Source: JAJXZP01 sp035505775 | Lineage (GTDB): Bacteria; Spirochaetota; Spirochaetia; Treponematales; Rectinemataceae | Direction: 5' to 3' | Assembly (NCBI GenBank): GCA_035505775.1 | Contig: DATJQN010000262.1 | Span: 1-5,936, forward strand | Length of the DNA stretch: 5,936 nt | Shown here: positions 5,775 through 5,936 of the stretch, in pieces | Layout of the letters: each line of letters starts with the position of its first letter | Numbering within the stretch: the first letter of the stretch is position 1 | Translations under genes and position numbers: made by a program | Notes under the pieces: generated by a model | The model's input: only the letters and a program-made list of their open reading frames with translations | Database searches by the model: none | What the model was told of the DNA's origin: nothing

Positions 5775-5833
5775 GCTCAGGTTGTTGTCGATAGACCGCT
5801 ACAGGGCGGTATGTACCAGGGGACAGCAAGACA

Positions 5834-5855
5834 GTCGGCACTCTGAATTTGGAGG
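5834..5855 (+). repeat. Degenerate direct repeat, copy 2 (IS end type)
   Basis: GTCGGCACTCTGAATTTGGA plus GG is the second, diverged copy of the 5676-5697 motif. Its last bases overlap the purine-rich stretch upstream of the transposase start, so transposase binding here could affect its own expression. Confidence 0.3.
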
Positions 5856-5870
5856 ACAAGGGGGCTGTCC

Positions 5871-5936
5871 GTGTCCGAGCCAGAGAGGGCCGACGAGAAG
5901 GTGAACGACGAGCCGGAAAGGCGCCAGTTCACGCCT
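5871..5936 (+). CDS. Transposase N-terminus, partial (cut by the window edge)
   Basis: Twenty-two codons are visible from a GTG at 5871: MSEPERADEKVNDEPERRQF then TP. An acidic/charged leader ending in RRQFTP resembles the start of helix-turn-helix transposase subunits of the IS3-like type, in which 'RR.FT.EYKL' opens the DNA-binding domain. AAGGGGG (5858-5864) lies 6 nt upstream, and an in-frame TGA at 5844-5846 limits upstream extension, which supports this start. The rest of the protein is not visible, so both family and integrity are tentative. Confidence 0.5.
   Translation, partial: MSEPERADEKVNDEPERRQFTP

Larger units (their letters stand above)
5675..5936 (+). mobile_element. Probable left end of an insertion sequence (runs off the window)
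   Basis: The segment begins near TGTCGCCGACGCTGAAAATG (from 5675), whose 'GACGCTGAAAATGACC' style recalls terminal repeats of DDE-type insertion sequences such as the IS21 group. A related copy occurs at 5834-5855, just before a transposase-like start at 5871. The right end is outside the window, so the inverted repeats and target duplication cannot be tested and the exact left boundary is a guess. Apart from these repeats and a hairpin at 5729-5774, I see no gene between 5591 and 5870. Confidence 0.4.

Noticed and set aside
5511..5846. 111-codon open frame spanning the end of the MBL gene and the downstream spacer
   Set aside because: It starts inside the hydrolase in another frame and crosses the presumed IS boundary, with no family resemblance.
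1..5936. tRNA, rRNA, CRISPR array or riboswitch
   Set aside because: No cloverleaf, regular repeat-spacer pattern or conserved riboswitch core was seen on reading both strands.

Overview
This is a moderately high-GC bacterial window with AT-rich promoter regions and tightly packed genes. The gene content suggests an anaerobe or facultative anaerobe: a ferrous-iron uptake operon, an iron-sulfur flavoprotein and a metallo-beta-lactamase-fold hydrolase. I cannot assign a phylum with confidence from the sequence alone.

Region 1 (1-1815) reads as one transcription unit on the + strand. An AT-rich promoter precedes a PadR-family repressor whose GTG start may be leaderless. Two flavodoxin-fold oxidoreductases follow. 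The first has an iron-sulfur-flavoprotein cysteine motif and the second has a canonical FMN phosphate loop. All three genes overlap (4 nt and 20 nt), so they are probably translated and regulated together, with the PadR protein the likely controller.

Region 2 (1816-2267) has no intact + strand gene. Its left part holds, on the - strand, what looks like the C-terminal half of a peroxiredoxin/thioredoxin-fold protein, interrupted by an in-frame TGA. Its right part is the feo promoter: a consensus -35 hexamer, an inverted repeat across it, and a sequence matching 16 of 19 positions of the DtxR/IdeR box.

Region 3 (2268-5590) is an iron operon: a FeoA-FeoB fusion (739 aa), a small Cys-rich winged-helix protein of FeoC type 2 nt downstream, and an MBL-fold hydrolase 48 nt further on. 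The operator makes iron-responsive repression by a DtxR-family regulator the simplest model.

Region 4 (5591-5936) holds an imperfect hairpin after the hydrolase gene, then the apparent left end of an insertion sequence: two related 22-nt direct repeats and the first 22 codons of a probable transposase that runs off the window.

No clearly new defence or mobile system is visible. The points most worth following up are the metalloregulatory operator, the FeoC variant, the coupled flavoprotein pair and the interrupted peroxiredoxin-like remnant.
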